Assembly: GCA_963573305.1 (NCBI GenBank)
Contig: OY754339.1
Span: 72,463,376-72,527,375 of the forward strand
Length of the DNA: 64,000 nt
DNA from: Pyrrhosoma nymphula
Taxonomy: Eukaryota > Arthropoda > Insecta > Odonata > Coenagrionidae
Reading direction: 5' to 3'
Position numbers and translations under genes: made by a program. This document shows, piece by piece, positions 23,550-34,850 of this stretch. The notes beneath the pieces are model-generated. The model worked only from the letters and a program-made list of their open reading frames with translations. It was not told where the DNA came from and made no database searches. Each line of letters starts with the position of its first letter. The stretch's first letter is position 1.

Positions 23550-23985
23550 AAAAAAACAACTTTCGCGTTCAAAGAAAAAAGAATTGCTCGATGTGGCTCA
23601 GATACGTGGATCATTGGAAAGTTTTGTCAGAAGAGAATAGTGGCTTTTGAAACTTGGTGCTGGAAGCGGATGCTGAAGATCAAATGGGCGTGTAGGATTA
23701 GAAACGAGGAAGCGTATGTGAGAATAGAAGACGAGAAAATCTTATTGAGCACTATAAGGAAGACAATTTCCAGTTGGTTTGGCTACACTTAGAAACGCAA
23801 CGAATTGGTGAGGAACACAATGGAAGGGAAAGCCTCACGAGGAAGACAGAGGGACAGATACATGGCCAACTAAAACAGGATACGAAAAGGGCTACAAGGA
23901 CTAAAAGGTAAAGGTAAAGCCCGAAGCTAAAAGGGATAGGGTAGAATTGAGGGTGACGTTCATACAATCACATGATGATGATAAT
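23550..23985 (+). pseudogene. LINE C-terminal fragment (endonuclease-RT family)
   Basis: An 81-codon open frame reads SDTWIIGKFCQKRIVAFETW, CWKRMLKIKWACRIRNEEAY, then IRKTISSWFGYT, a stop, and on the same line EGKASRGRQRDRYMAN. This is the region after the RT in arthropod LINEs, normally Y.SETWT....RI.AFE.WCWRRMLKI.W.....NEE. It ends at a TGATGATGATAAT tail near 23972-23985. One or more stops; no catalytic residues are included. It appears to belong to the same family as 8390-11700. Confidence 0.8.
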
Positions 23986-24439
23986 TACACTTTTAGAAGA
24001 AATTAAATATTTATGAATCCCATTTTATCGTCTTTAGCACGAAATAAGCATAGCTAGCATTTAATGTTTCTTAATTGTCTTTAAAAATATATTTTCCACT
24101 CAAGTTTTTGAAGTTAGCACACATAGGAGCATATCAGCGCACTTTGGCGGACAAGAACGACGTTGAATGGAACGATGTGCGCTGGTGAAATGTTTAGTAA
24201 CCTGCCGGTAGGTAGCATTCTGTGGTTTAGCAGCAGTCATGGCCGAATGTTTTGTGTACATTTTTTTAATTCGTTCAAAATAAGTATTTAAAAACGTATA
24301 CTTTTAATCGCAGAGTAATAAGAAAACTCCCAATATGTATTTTTGACGCGTTTGCTGAAAATCAACAAATTTGACTATAATCTCTGGTGCAAATATCACT
24401 TTTTGTTGTTTAGCGCACATTAAAGCTGCTTTCGACCTA
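23986..24439. other. Unassigned spacer
   Basis: AT-rich; 24110-24190 is GC-richer with GCGCACTTTGG and GTGCGCTGG, possibly part of the dispersed repeat that follows. Confidence 0.45.
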
Positions 24440-24545
24440 TTTTGAAGTACACTGCAAAAGTGCGCAGGGTCTGTAACGAATGGAAGGCAAGTGCGCAGTT
24501 GTGTTGTGAAGTGATTAGCACACTAGAATGGATGGAAAGCTTCCA
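24440..24545 (+). repeat. Diverged dispersed repeat, copy 2 of 2
   Basis: Homologous to 3440-3555 (see that entry). The copy has an extra GTACACTGCAAAAGTGCGCA where copy 1 has GTGCGCTGTGCGCA. Confidence 0.55.
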
Positions 24546-25780
24546 ATTTTTGTTCATAGCCTTGTTCTTCTATCTTTGCTGAACGCAGCGAAACTTGGTG
24601 GCACTAACCACTGGAGAATTAGAGGTCACCCAGGGTAAATCAAGCGTTGATGAGCGGGCAAAGATTTATGGAGTGACCTCCGAAAGAGTGTCATTTGTTT
24701 TATCCCACATATCTAGAGTGCATGCATCTCCTTTTCGTCAGGCTCTTCACAAGCGAGTGCCACAAAGTTTCTTCACGATGTACATGACGTAAACGCTTGA
24801 GAAAAATTCAAATATTAAAGCATAAGTTTTCAATAATAGGTATATTTCTACAATATATAGGCATGAGACTAATCGTGTCTAATTTGTTGAATTTAAGAAT
24901 AATATTCGCTCGAATTTCTTTGTCCTATTCTTACCTTGATTAACCGATTGTTTTCCATGTTATTTACTCCCGCTACCATTACGAATGAGCTACCCAAGAT
25001 TCTTTTTCTCGTGTGATTACATTTCTTAGCTGAACAATTTCCCTGTTGAATGAATTTTTCCCTAAAACATCCTTAGAAACATCTTTGTCAATTTACACAC
25101 CTTCTCAGGAGCAGGTGTAGCGTGAGATCATTATTTATGAGTTGTGAAACTTAGCTGGAAATTTGATAGGATTAAAAGGGTGAGGGAGCAAATGCGGTCT
25201 TAGGCAGATTTAATTGATGCAAACAGGAAATCATATTACGAACCAGGTGATGGAATTCTAAGATGGGATAATGTAGCGGGATTATAAGAGCAAGGGCGAG
25301 AAAATCGAAAAAAACTTAAGCAAAAGCTAAAGAGGAATTGAAAATATTTGTTATAAATTCTGTTATAATAAGAAACTGGAAATGAAACGTGTCTGAGCCT
25401 ATATTTTGTACAAAAATAGTTTTTTATAAAAATTACTACTTATGCACGAGGTTAATAAGACCTGTAGTCAAGAATATATCTCACAGATTTATGGAAGTAT
25501 GTAAGAAATTGCATTATAAGTCGCTGACGCAACCTTTACGAGGAAGGATATCCGTTGTAGATATTTTCTAAATTTTAATACACATCGAAAAAAGGCGAAG
25601 CAGCTAATTCCCGGGGACAAATGAACCTGAAGTCTCCCTCTACAAACGATAAATAAAATGCCTACCTAATACCATAAATATGAGTTCGCAGAGAAGGAAA
25701 TGATTGTAGCATTTTCGACTAGGATGAAGGTAAAAATACGTGACATATTGCTGTAATAATGATCTGCTTTTCATCAACTA
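24546..25780. other. Unassigned spacer
   Basis: AT-rich. Frames at 24595-24792 and 25389-25571 have no recognisable domain. Confidence 0.5.
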
Positions 25781-26812
25781 AGGGTGGGATTACGATCGAC
25801 GCCTCCTGACGTGGCGTAAACGCACGTCACGTAGGCGATCGTAAATCTTGATGATTTTAATGTACTGCTACCGAATTACATGGTCAGACGTTGAAGGTGC
25901 TGTCAACGGACCATGAGCGAACCTTTTCTAAGGGCGGGATTACGATTGACGTTTTTTGACGAGACATAAGCGGACGTTGGCATTCACATTTCTGTCATTT
26001 TACCCCCAATTCGGAGTTTATTTCGACTGACGGAAATATCAACGCCAATTGTTTACTGCTATTGCAAACGGAGTTGTAAACAGTCGAAAAGTGACTGATC
26101 ATTTTCAAATTTTCAAAATAAAATATAAAAAATCCGTTAACAATACCGATTAAGATTGCTTCGAAAAGTTAATTATTATGTTTAATTGTAAAGTTACAAG
26201 TTGATATGGACAATCTGGAAATAAAACTTTGTAAATATTGAAAAAAAAATCTCTCCTCTGATTGGATGCCGGTGGCGAAGCGTGACGGAAATGTTTAAAC
26301 TTGACGAGTTTGCTCATTATCCGTTGAAGACGACGTCAACGTATGGCCATCGTAATAGGTTCCACTAAATTACAATCACCAAGCTCCACGAACGCCGCCG
26401 TCAGTTTCCCTTATGTCAGGAAACGTCGATCGGAATCCCGCCCTGAGGCTTACTGCTCTACGTAAACAGCAGCCAATCAAAGGAGAGCTTTCAGTCGATA
26501 TTTACAATAAGTATTCAATGTCCACATTGTCCATCTTCTTTTTTGACATTACAAAGAAACTTAATTGACTTTCCTGAAGCATTTTTTGTGAGTTTTGCGA
26601 GTTATTTAAATTTAGATAATAGAATATGAAAATAAACAACAAATTCTTAGCCCTTTAGATTTCCGTTCACAAAAACGGTCAACAATTAGCGATGATTCTT
26701 TCGTTGCTTAGCCATATCTTAACACACCCCTCCTTTACGGTAAGACGTAAGAAAACTGAACGCCACTGTCCGTTTCCGTTACGTCAGGAAACGTCGATCG
26801 TAATCCCGCCCT
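25781..26812. mobile_element. Nested inverted-terminal-repeat (MITE-like) elements, outer
   Basis: The left end AGGGTGGGATTACGATCGAC (25781) faces a right end whose complement starts AGGGCGGGATTACGATCGAC (ending at 26812). Inside lies a second pair of the same ends (25931 and 26444). The right ends continue inward as CGTTTCCTGACGTAACG and CGTTTCCTGACATAAGG, so the terminal repeat is at least 35 bp. A further internal inversion at 25786-25850 (GATTACGATCG versus its complement with one added base) makes a subterminal hairpin. No transposase frame. Which left end belongs with which right end is not certain; nesting is the simplest reading. Confidence 0.75.
25931..26444. mobile_element. Inner MITE-like element of the same family
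   Basis: Left AGGGCGGGATTACGATTGAC and right end complement AGGGCGGGATTCCGATCGAC bound a 514-bp non-coding element. Both left ends of this family in the window follow CTA. Confidence 0.7.
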
Positions 26813-27378
26813 ACACAAGGTACGCATACTATTCACGTAAAACCCAATTTTATTTCTTCCAAACTCACTCTACCAATCCAACACTTGAGCACACGTATGA
26901 CTTCGCGATCCACTTGACCATGAAGCTACTTGCTTTTACCTCCACTTTCTCATCCGCCTATACTTGTAGATACTTGAATCTTGTGGGTTATCTGTCACCT
27001 TTTTGTACCGATGTTTGAACCTGAAATGGTGGAAGCCAGCCTCTTCGAGCTTTGTGGTTTTATATTCTCGCCAGCTGTCGGAGTAGATAATAAAACCATC
27101 TGTGGTGTTGTCCACAATGATCTCCAAGAGAGTTAAATTAAAGCATTTGAGAACGTGAACAGTGAAACGTTCGTTTGTTTCATGGCTAAGTCCTCCGAAG
27201 ACCCATTGTTGTGGGGAGGTGAAAATTCCTTGTGTAAACGCCTAGTGAATAGACTCTTATTGATTTATGCTATAGTTCCTAGTTCCTGTTTACAAAAGAC
27301 TCTCTCAAGCAATTGTTTCATCCACCACGAAATTATTCTCAGCTCATGTCTGCACCATTTTGAGATAGGATGAAGGAC
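26813..27378. other. Unassigned spacer
   Basis: Nothing recognised. Frames at 26692-27018 and 27155-27373 lack recognisable domains, and the first runs across the MITE boundary. Confidence 0.5.
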
Positions 27379-27414
27379 CGTATATGAAACGAAGATACGT
27401 ATATGAAACGAAGA
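27379..27414. repeat. 17-bp direct repeat
   Basis: CGTATATGAAACGAAGA at 27379-27395 and 27398-27414, separated by two bases. Confidence 0.9.
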
Positions 27415-27431
27415 ACAGTATCTAAATCAAG

Positions 27432-27909
27432 GTATGAGTTTGATAGCCAGTTCCCCTATACAAAGACCAATTCTCTGCTCACAGTTCCTTTTATTACATT
27501 TCCAGAAGATCCTGCAACATAAATGGAGCTTCATTGAATGGCTATTTTTTCAGAACTTGTCCATCGGAAGGATACCGTTTTCTTGAAATAGGCAGACACC
27601 CAGATCCCATAGATTGATATTTAGGCTAAAAAAATATATACATGTATAAGGTGCGTTCATAATTAAAATTGTGTGAGTTTTTGAGCCTGTTCCTCTTTAA
27701 AAATACCAATTTTTTGCATACAGTTCCTATTAATTCATTTTCAGAAGATCCTGCAACATAAATGGAGCTTCCTTGAATGGCCTTTTTTCATAACTAGTTC
27801 ATCGGAATAATTCCGTTTTCTTGAAATAGGCAGACTACCAGAGTCCATAGTTTGATATTTTGGCTAAAACAAAATATGTACATATAAGAAGTACGTTCAT
27901 AATTAAAAT
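27432..27909 (+). repeat. Tandem duplication, about 239-bp unit
   Basis: Unit 1 (27432-27670) and unit 2 (27671-27909) share AGAAGATCCTGCAACATAAA, TGGAGCTTC.TTGAATGGC, CCGTTTTCTTGAAATAGGCA and CGTTCATAATTAAAA. Non-coding. The units are clearly homologous with many substitutions, so the duplication is not recent. Confidence 0.85.
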
Positions 27910-28350
27910 AAAAAAGGTGATTGTAAACCCAATTCATAGTTTTACATTTAATATTTTTTCAGTGTAAATTGAAATCCGCCTAAAAGCAGAAGGATTACCC
28001 GTGAGAGCTAAGAACGTGGTGATAGGAGGCGATGCGGACAGACAGGTGATCCCTAGTGGGCAAATGTTGCTTCCTGTGCAGCAGCCTGCCCAGGAAAGCG
28101 TATAACATCCTCCTCGGTATTTGCAATTTCATGAAGTCTATGAATCCAACATTCTTGTGAAATGACTTAAGGTGAATAATCATAGCATGACTCATACGTA
28201 CGTTACTTGTGTTCCGCATCACTCCCCATTACCGAGTACCGCTCCGTTGAAAATATTCTATTTTTATGGATTTTTGCTATTTTTACTTTACTATTATATA
28301 AGCAGCAGATGTACAATCAAACTTTTGCTCTACATTGCTCCATATTTTAC
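27910..28350. other. Unassigned spacer
   Basis: Nothing recognised. Confidence 0.5.
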
Positions 28351-28960
28351 AGCCAAAAGACAAAAGACGATTTTTAGCACTCAAATGGTGACGATGAAAA
28401 CCGCAACGGTCTGAAGAATCATTTTTTGTCATGGCATCTATCAGTCCTTAATTCCAAATAAAAAGTCCGAAACCACCAGAAAGCCAACACTCCTTCCACC
28501 AAATGCCCCTGCACCTTTGTATTTAAGGGTAAATAACTGATACAAATACCATTTCGATTTTATTATTAGTGATGATCCAACAGTTGAAGTAGGTCTAATT
28601 TGATGACTGATAATTGAGTATAAAGAGCTAAAAAATGAATTTGTGCAAGGAAACGAGGGCCTGCAGCATAAAGAGTAGTTCATGCATTCGCTCATCCAAT
28701 TAAACCTACCTCAACTGATTGATCATCACTAATAATAACATCGAATGGTATTTGTAACAGTTATTTCCCCTTAAATGCAAAGGTTCAGGAGCATTTGGTG
28801 GAAGGAGTGTTAGCTTTCTGGTGGTTTCGGGGGTTTCATTTGGAAATAAGGATTGAGAGAGGAGGATAGGTGCCATGGCAAATTTTCAGACCGTTGGGGT
28901 TTTCATCGTCACCAGTTGAGTGCTAGAAGAAAAATAATCTTCTCTTGTCTTTTGGTAGCT
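28351..28960. mobile_element. 610-bp foldback with arms of about 260 bp
   Basis: Left arm about 28351-28606 and right arm about 28691-28960 are inverted homologues separated by about 84 bp. Matched blocks include TGGTGACGATGAAAACC, CAACGGTCTGAA, GAAACCACCAGAAAGC, AACACTCCTTCCACCAAATG and TATTATTAGTGATGATC. Several small indels and substitutions. Frames within it have no domain. It could be a foldback element or two opposed copies of one repeat. Confidence 0.8.
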
Positions 28961-28964
28961 CTTT

Positions 28965-29530
28965 GCTTATTTGGTAGCTCTTTGATATGCTTAGGTAATT
29001 TTTTAGCTCTTAATACTGATAACCCTTCTTCATCCCATCCATTAAGCCTACTCTCTTTCTTCTCCTCCCCCACTATCCAACTTATCCTCTCCTCCATCAC
29101 TACTTCCAACATCCCCTCGCCCCTCATTAACTGTTTCAATCACCTAATTTTCCTTTTTCTATTCTCCTCTAGAAATTTATTCTCCCTGCCCACTATCTCG
29201 AGTCGTCTTCCTTTCCTTCCATCGCACTTTATTCTCCAACTCAACCACACGCACTCAAACACCGGAAGCCTGTTCAACCTCCTTCCTCAGTGTCCACATT
29301 TCTGTAACATATAACTTTACACTTCATCACTCATTCTTCGCTAGTATTTTCTTTACATTCATTCATACTCAAAGGTTCCCTCGTTAATTCTCTCCTATTA
29401 GTGAACGCTGGTTTTGCTAATGCTATTCTTCTTCTATATTATAAATACTACCACTCTTCTAAATCTCCTCTCCAACTAAAACTTTTCTTAGAGTCCTCCC
29501 TGTCCTATCATTCTCTTATATTCTAGGGCC
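28965..29530 (-). pseudogene. LINE C-terminal fragment
   Basis: Minus-strand reading from 29480 leftwards gives RIALAKPAFTNRRELTREPL (about 29425-29365), YRNVDTEEGG (about 29310), ENKFLEENRKRKIR, LKQLMRGEGMLEVVMEERI (about 29145-29090) and GRREKKE. This follows the order of the post-RT region in arthropod endonuclease-RT LINEs (RIA.A..AF..RREL, then ..W.LRKED..R.., then W..H..RGEGML.EV.EG...GK.GRGRKR). Several frameshifts. Its left end abuts the 28351-28960 foldback. Confidence 0.65.
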
Positions 29531-29730
29531 AACGTATTCCAACACATGTTGAAAGTTCATACAATTAACCAATTTTGGGGTTTGGTAGTAAATTGTTTCT
29601 GTAATCTCATGAGATGTTTCAATTTTGACGCATAACTACATTGATTTTTTTCTTGTCTCCCGGACAACTACTCTATGACACATCAACACTTTTTTTACTC
29701 AAGCGTTACTTATTCAGGTATACTTTTGTT
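29531..29730. other. Unassigned spacer
   Basis: Nothing recognised before the SINE target-site duplication. Confidence 0.5.
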
Positions 29731-29743
29731 GAATATTTAGATA

Positions 29744-30128
29744 GATAGATAGATTGTTGTTGGGGGGGCCTTCGTCAGGAGCCCGGGCACTTAGACCTTT
29801 CTTGGTCCATTGTGCCAACCCCATGCCTGTCTGCCACTTGCAGACAGGGGACAAGAGCACCTCGGTAGAGGTATGGAGGGTTGGCCTCCCCCTGCCTCAC
29901 CCCAGTACTAGGTATAGAGGATGTCCTCCCTCCAACCGGCCCGGTTTGGCCTGGCCTGGCCTCTCAGGCCTGCCGGTATAGGTATGGAGGGATTATCATC
30001 TCTCCATCCATGCCTGGTTGAGGTATGGAGGAGGGTCACCCATCCAACCACCGTCCGGGCCCAACGTTGCTTAACTTCGGTGTTCTGATGGGAACCGGTG
30101 TTTCAACGTGGCTAGGCCCTTGCCCCTA
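29744..30128 (-). mobile_element. 5S-rRNA-derived SINE, full-length copy
   Basis: On the minus strand the element begins with a 5S-rRNA-like head (about 30125-30020): GTTGAAACACCGGTTCCCAT, CACCGAAGTTAAGCAACGTT, GGGCCCGG and GGATGGGTGACC, corresponding to the 5' three quarters of 5S rRNA including its internal Pol III control region. A GC-rich body follows with repeats of CCCTCCATACCT, then TGTCCCCTGTCTGCAAGTGGCAG (broken here as TGTCCCCTGTCTG plus CAAGTGGCAGACAGG), then a (TCTA)n tail. GAATATTTAGATA is present at both sides (29731-29743 and 30129-30141), a 13-bp target-site duplication, so this is a complete retrotransposed insertion by LINE machinery. Confidence 0.88.
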
Positions 30129-30141
30129 GAATATTTAGATA

Positions 30142-30849
30142 AATCGGAAAGATAATAATCATAAATGGCTTTCAGTTTCTCTAATAATTTTTCAGGTCAT
30201 ATTTTGTCGACCCTTCCCAATGAATCCTTTAATTTTATTCATGACTATCGGATAAAACTTTAACACAACATGCAGATATCCTATATTGCCACTTCTAGGG
30301 CGTACGTTAATTTTTAAAGAAAACGTTTATGATATCAAGCTTCTGATTGTAGATATTTTAAACGATACAATGACTTCATGACTGGTAGTGATTTTAATCG
30401 TTTTTTTTTATTTTTAATGAGTGGATAGCTCAACTGATTTTATGACCTTTAAATCTGTTTTCGAGATGTGAGGACTCAACGCACATTTATCTCAAAACAA
30501 GGTCAAAATCATCGTCATCAACGAATGAAATCATTCTAATTTCTGTTAAAAGAGGATGAACAGAGGAAAAAATGAAAATGTTTTTGGATACAAAATGTGT
30601 ATATTTACAAATTTCTAAATGCAAACATGAATTTTGGATATTAGTTAATACTATACGAAACGTTTTCTACGATTTTTGTGCTAACAGATAGTTGAAAATT
30701 TTCGGTACAAACAAAAAATATGATGGATAATTTTGACATCAGTTACGGAAGTAGGCTTAATATTTATATAAATACTCATGTTTTCCATGGGAAATATAAA
30801 TAATTGTAGAAAATTATTGATTTATTTTACGGACAGGACCAAATATTTT
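30142..30849. other. Unassigned AT-rich spacer
   Basis: Nothing recognised. Confidence 0.5.
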
Positions 30850-31375
30850 GGTTGCAAGCTACCTCGAAGGTTTTACGAGAAAAAACTGTGTATTGTAAAA
30901 ATATTTATGAAGCTACATTCGTTCAACCATCAGAATACCCTTACATGTCCATGAGATATAACATTTAAACCTTTCTGTAGAAGTTACACTTTATTAGTAT
31001 GTATACACTAAAAAAATGTATTGGGATAATTTCCTGGTTACTGATGTTGACTGGTGCTTACGTAAATTCTTCATTTTTTCCCACACAAAAAAAAATAAAT
31101 ATTTTAGTCAATTATGTATTGATATCTTTTTTAGAAATTCCAATGTTTATCGGCTTTAAGTGACGTTGGAGGTTTCAACATTTACCTACAAGGAAAAACT
31201 GCAAATTATGTAAAAGCATTAGGAGGCAAAGTTTGTGTAACCCTTGGAATTATCTTTGGTTACATACGCACGAGTTATATTTAACCCTTTCTGTAAATGT
31301 TAGACTTTGGAGCACACTCTCGTAGCACGTATAAACTGGAAAATATATATCCCTGACGTTTCCTGGCTAGAGCGT
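30850..31375 (+). repeat. Diverged direct repeat (possible tandem pair)
   Basis: The stretch about 30855-31060 resembles 31150-31375: GAAGGTTT/GGAGGTTT, GAGAAAAAACTG/AAGGAAAAACTG, GAGATATAACATTTAAACCT versus GAGTTATATTTAACCCT, TTTCTGTA, and TTTCCTGGTTACTG versus TTTCCTGGCTAGAG. The similarity is weak and best treated as a candidate. Confidence 0.4.
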
Positions 31376-32329
31376 TTCATTGCACGGTCGAGGAGAGAAT
31401 GAAATGGCAAACAATGCAACAAGCACCCCATTCGGGAAAGGGGTCACGTACAACGGCCCAGGACGCAACTCTTTCATCGGAACGGAGAAGTAGAAGAGGA
31501 GGAAGTGTGCCCCTAGCGCCCCCATATCGAACTCTGTATACTGTGTGTCGTAAAAAAAGAAGACGATAGCGCTTTCGTGCATCCTGGGCACATCTCGAGT
31601 AACTCAAAAGCAATATGCTTCGTGATTATGAAAGTAAATGGAGAATTCACGACGGAAACTCAGGAGGCGCGCACGCCATATGTATTTTCTCATAAACCTA
31701 CTGCTCACATAACAGCTGCATGTATCGTGAAACCATTTGCGGATCCCGTTGTCATTAATATGGAACTAATGCAAGTGAAATGGCTTCGTCAATCCCTCAT
31801 TTTTTTCGGGAATATCGGTTCGTTAAAAAAGTCTAAAATAAAACGATACGATAATTTATTGGAAGATCTCTCATTTTTTTCGGGATAATCGGTCCATTAA
31901 AAAATTATAATATATAGCGATGAAATACATGTATAGAAAAACCGTACAGTATAAGTTCCAACGATAAAAAAAGAATAAGCCACTCGCAATAAATTGGAAA
32001 TTATAGACCCAAATACATCAATCGGTAATTTTAAGAGAAATATTTGACTTTTTTGTCTTTTTTGCGGAATAATCTGACCATGAAAGAAGTCTGGAAGAGC
32101 CATATAATGCCACCACGCCCAGCTTTTCTCTATTTTAATTTCATCTTCTGCTCACATACGGTCTTCTGTGACGAATAACCATTGGTTGACAATGGAGGTT
32201 CATGAATATCGAACTAATACGGGAGAGGTTATCTTTTCTGAAAATCGGTCCTCGAGAGAAGACAGATAGCATGCCATGAGGTTTACAGTGCACGATTTAT
32301 TAATAGTAATGAGAAAAGGGTACGAAAGC
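31376..32329. other. Unassigned spacer with a short degenerate repeat
   Basis: 31380-31620 is GC-richer and opens two overlapping minus-strand frames without domains. CTCATTTTTTTCGGGA followed by a TCGGT.C.TTAAAAAA block occurs at 31796 and 31870 (spacing about 75 bp), with a fainter third version near 32055. No gene supported. Confidence 0.45.
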
Positions 32330-32489
32330 CGGAGCACCAGCCTCCACGTGGCGTACCTGGTAACGGCTTTTGCCGGCTAATGGTGGACGTCTGCGTGGGG
32401 CTAACCACCACACACGCAGGTCTTTTGGTTCCAAAAAGGAAAACAGAGAAAGCCACCCACAACCGGCCCCTCTCGGATGGGGGCCCTAG

Positions 32490-33540
32490 TAGTGTTGAGA
32501 GTGGCAACAGAAATACCACCATAACGGGAGCTCGAATGCAGTGGACGGAAGCCCTAAGATGCGACCTCCTCGCATGCCATGCTGCCCGCGAGCCCGAACG
32601 TAGGTAGTATATGGCAAGGATGCACTCTTCGTGGTGTGAGATGTATCCAGAACACGGCCTCATTTTGCAGCAGAATCTGCGCGATTATGCCAACCACCTG
32701 CGGAAAAAGGAAACTCTCCACCAACCGCCAGTTCAGAGGATCACACCATCGGCCAGAACACCCTCCCTGACTCAGGCAGCCTCTCCACCGCCTGAGGCGA
32801 GAACGGCACTCAGGCCACAGTCTCTGCCAAATGAGGAGGAAGCTAGTCAGGCCGTCTCTGAACTACGATCGCGATTATTAAGCACAGTATCCTATGATGA
32901 AGGACAAAAAAGGCAGAAAAATCTCTCTGAGGGGTACCCACCTTTCCCGGTTGAATGGCCTCATCAACGAAATTCTGACAGAAACTTCGGACCTATGGAC
33001 GGCCCATTGCGTGGTCTACGCTGCTGCTAAAATCATGGCTCACTCCCAAAATAACGCCTCTTGGGAGGACTAAGCAGAAAAAAGGCTGGAACAGTTGGAG
33101 GCCAAGATCACACATGCGTCATGAATTCAGTGTGTGTTGGAATACATCGCATCTGGGCGAGCTTTCACTCCTAAAGTTCGGCGCATAGCGCGCAGCCTCA
33201 GACACAACTATCACACACTGAATAAAAGCGTGCTACTCACCATAAAGCAGCACGCGGTCGATAGAGTACGCGCGCTCAACACGGCCCGGAAAAAAACTCC
33301 TCAAGAGGAGCAAGGCCGTGAGGGATAACTCTATCTTTCTCCTTCACCCGTTCCGTATCTTTCGGCCACTTTCGCCTGTCGTTGAATCTCCGCCACCCGT
33401 CCAAGAGGTTGAACGTTTCTGGAAGGACATCTTTGAAACGTCGAAGTCATTCAATGGAGACACTCCGGCCCTAAGCCTCTTTATAGAGTTCTGTGGTCGC
33501 CACCTACAAGATGTGGATGGACCTTTTTCAGTCACATAAA
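32490..33540 (+). pseudogene. N-terminal region of the R2-type LINE ORF
   Basis: Frames read GARMQWTEALRCDLLACHAA, then after a stop YMARMHSSWCEMYPEHGLIL and QQNLRDYANHLRKKE. A proline/serine-rich linker follows to about 32900, then SEGYPPFPVEWPHQRNS. Further fragments reach FWKDIFETSKSFNGDTPA (about 33415-33470). This is the region before the RT in these elements, probably involved in RNA and target DNA binding. No intact zinc finger is seen at the N-terminus. Confidence 0.65.
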
Positions 33541-34850
33541 GCGACGTGAAGAAGGCATTTTCTGGCAAGAAGAACTTCTCGGCTCCAGGAATGGATGCCG
33601 TGAATAACTTCTGGTGGAAGAAATTTACTTCCACCCACAAACACCTCACCAGAATTTTCACGTCTTTTCTGATGGGTAGAGAAACAATTCCACCTTGGCT
33701 GACTGAGGGACGCACGGTTCTAATACCTAAGAAGGGAGACTTGTCCAATCCAAAGAACTACCGCCCTATAACCTGCCTCAATACCGTATACAAGGCGTTC
33801 ACCTCTATCTTGAGCGACCTTATCCTCCACCACGTCCAGCCTGTGTGGGAGGAGGTGTACGAGCAGAGGAGCTGAAAGCGGGGAATCGCGGGATGCAAGG
33901 ACAACCTGCTCATTGACAGGTGCATATGCCAGGATGCCATCCGGCATAAGCGAAACCTATCAACGGTCTGGGTGGACTAAAAGAAGGCCTTTGACACCAC
34001 TTTGCATGAGCTTTTGATTGCTATGCTGAAGTTGATGAAAGTCCACCCAGAGGTAGTGTCCTGCATCCAACGCCTGTTACCACTCTGGAAAACGCGCTTC
34101 GTTCTGAATTCAGGCAAGCGGTCAGTTTCCACAGAATTGGTAACATACCACCGTGGCGTTTTTCAAGGCAACAGCTTGAGTCCCTTACTATTCTGTATTT
34201 CCCTCCTACCCCTGTCCTTTCGGCTGCGACAAGGTAGAAGATACATGTGCTGTGTTCCAGGTGACAGGAAGCATAAGGTCACCCATTTATTTTACATGGA
34301 TGACCTGAAGCTTTATTCTTCTAATGCAAAAGACCTTCGTACTGCCCTGGACACCGTACTGGAATACATTGAGGCTATAGGGATGGAGTTCGGATTGGAC
34401 AAGTGTGCATCCATCCACCTGGAGAGAGGAAGATTTTCGGAGACCAAGGAAGACGTGCAACTTGTTGACGGGAACGTCATTCGTCACCTCGAGGAAAATG
34501 ATAGCTGTGAATACCTCGGCGTCCCCCAGCGCCGAGTGCAGGAGGTTGCAGCAGTGAAGGAAAAGCTCACTGCTAAATACAGACAGACTCTCAGGAACAT
34601 CTGGAGTTCTGAGCTGTCTGGCAAGAACATGGTTCTTGCCACGAACATGTTCGTGGTTCCTGCACTACTGTATACCTTCGAATGCATGAAGTTGAACGTC
34701 AACGAGTTGTAGAACCTCGATAGGGGAACGAGGATGATGATGACCATCTGCAGAAGTCTTCATCCGAAATCTTCCGTCACCAGATTGTATCCTTCTCGCA
34801 ATGTAGGTGGTAGAGGACTATTGTGTCTGGAGTGACTCTTCAACAGAGTT
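33541..34850 (+). pseudogene. Reverse transcriptase domain of the R2-type LINE
   Basis: Ordered RT blocks: SAPGMDAVNNFWWKKF (about 33580-33625), LTEGRTVLIPKKGDLSNPKN and YRPITCLNTVYK (33700-33800), motif A VWVD-stop-KKAFDT near 33968-33996 where the expected aromatic codon has become a stop, RGVFQGNSLSPLLFCISLLP (motif B, about 34151-34210), and YMDD at 34293-34304 with both catalytic aspartates intact. An open frame of 236 codons covers 34002-34712. The thumb region continues as SSELSGKNMVLATNMFVVPA and, after a stop, SLHPKSSVTRLY. It copies element RNA onto nicked target DNA. Confidence 0.88.

Noticed and set aside
28853..29314. 153-codon plus-strand frame with hydrophobic stretches
   Set aside because: It spans the foldback edge and the antisense of a LINE C-terminus; the minus strand explains the sequence better.
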